The notes below the pieces were generated by a model. The model worked only from the letters and a program-made list of their open reading frames with translations, was not told where the DNA came from and made no database searches. Below are positions 63,784 to 64,000 of a stretch of 64,000 bases of DNA, piece after piece. The DNA is from Parabacteroides timonensis (GTDB taxonomy: Bacteria; Bacteroidota; Bacteroidia; Bacteroidales; Tannerellaceae), in NCBI RefSeq assembly GCF_900128505.1, contig NZ_LT669941.1, positions 3,528,420 to 3,592,419 of the forward strand, given 5' to 3'. Position 1 is the first letter of the stretch; each line of letters opens with the position of its first letter. A program made the translations under genes and the position numbers.

Positions 63784-64000
63784 ATGGCAAGACCTATAAA
63801 AAAAGGGCTGGATTATTTTCCGGTCGATACCGATATATTTGAGAATATACAAGTGCGCAAATTGAAAAGCCGGTATAAGGCGTCCGGTTTTCTAGTTTAC
63901 TTCACTATTCTATGTGATGTTTATAAGAAAGAAGGTTACTTTCTTCAACTCTCGGACGATTATGTGTATGACCTTTCTGATCGTATCGGTGAAACGGAAG
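63784..64000 (+). CDS. DUF4373-like phage replication/helper protein, truncated by window end
   Basis: ATG 63784: MARPIKKGLDYFPVDTDIFE, then RYKASGFLVYFTILCDVYKK and EGYFLQLSDDYVYDLSDRIG. This is the start typical of DUF4373 (Lin1244/Lin1753-like) domains of phage and mobile-element replication proteins. 72 codons are visible and the rest is outside the window. It follows a gene-free stretch of 442 bases with repeats. Confidence 0.82.
   Translation, partial: MARPIKKGLDYFPVDTDIFENIQVRKLKSRYKASGFLVYFTILCDVYKKEGYFLQLSDDYVYDLSDRIGETE

Overview
The window reads as a gut Bacteroidota chromosome, most likely Parabacteroides. The grounds are several sigma/anti-sigma/SusC/SusD polysaccharide utilisation loci (PULs), promoters of the TAnnTTTG type with an upstream TTG or TTTG about 19 bases away, and a very large surface protein with a DUF6383-like tail behind what looks like an invertible promoter, a trait known from P. 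distasonis surface glycoproteins. Genus is an inference; no database search was possible.

Layout. (1) 1-4053, minus strand: PUL 1, ECF sigma factor, FecR anti-sigma factor and a SusC receptor that runs off the left edge. (2) 4172-13150, minus: PUL 2, sigma, FecR, SusC, SusD-like and a GH97 glycosidase, ending in a terminator. (3) 13282-40266: a two-armed PUL 3. The left arm runs rightward (FecR, SusC, SusD, GH16, DUF4874/DUF4832 protein, GH89 alpha-N-acetylglucosaminidase). The right arm runs leftward (sigma, FecR, SusC, SusD, beta-helix protein, clan GH-A glycosidase, DUF5107-TPR protein, then GH31 on its own promoter). The arms meet at a bidirectional terminator at 24451-24480. FecR, the SusC leader and the SusC N-terminus are duplicated in inverted orientation, but only the right arm has a sigma gene. 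The enzyme set fits a host O-glycan-like substrate, which is inference. (4) 40704-53991: a large unrecognised secreted protein, ribF, an M20 peptidase, a flippase, a nucleoside kinase, two tandem Na/Pi transporters and an S41 protease. (5) 54081-56497, minus: an HU-like protein, a small membrane protein, an M15 peptidase, a frameshifted tail-anchored protein and a DUF4248 protein, behind a broken RhuM gene. (6) 56789-60406: the DUF6383-type surface protein and its promoter switch, seen here in the OFF orientation. (7) 60630-64000: phage-like small genes (a PD-(D/E)XK nuclease and a DUF4373-like replication protein among them) among repeats.

The most notable signals are non-coding. Three of the four SusC leaders carry, on the strand opposite to SusC, a hairpin whose loop is CGGCAA followed by an intrinsic-terminator-like hairpin: candidate cis-antisense RNAs of the kind known upstream of susC in Bacteroides. 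Stems differ while the loop is kept. A 33-bp inverted repeat at 60202-60406 encloses a near-consensus promoter that points away from the surface-protein gene. A composite palindromic element of about 290 bp occurs twice in inverted orientation around a block of four small genes. The RhuM remnant has a perfect palindrome exactly at its deletion junction.
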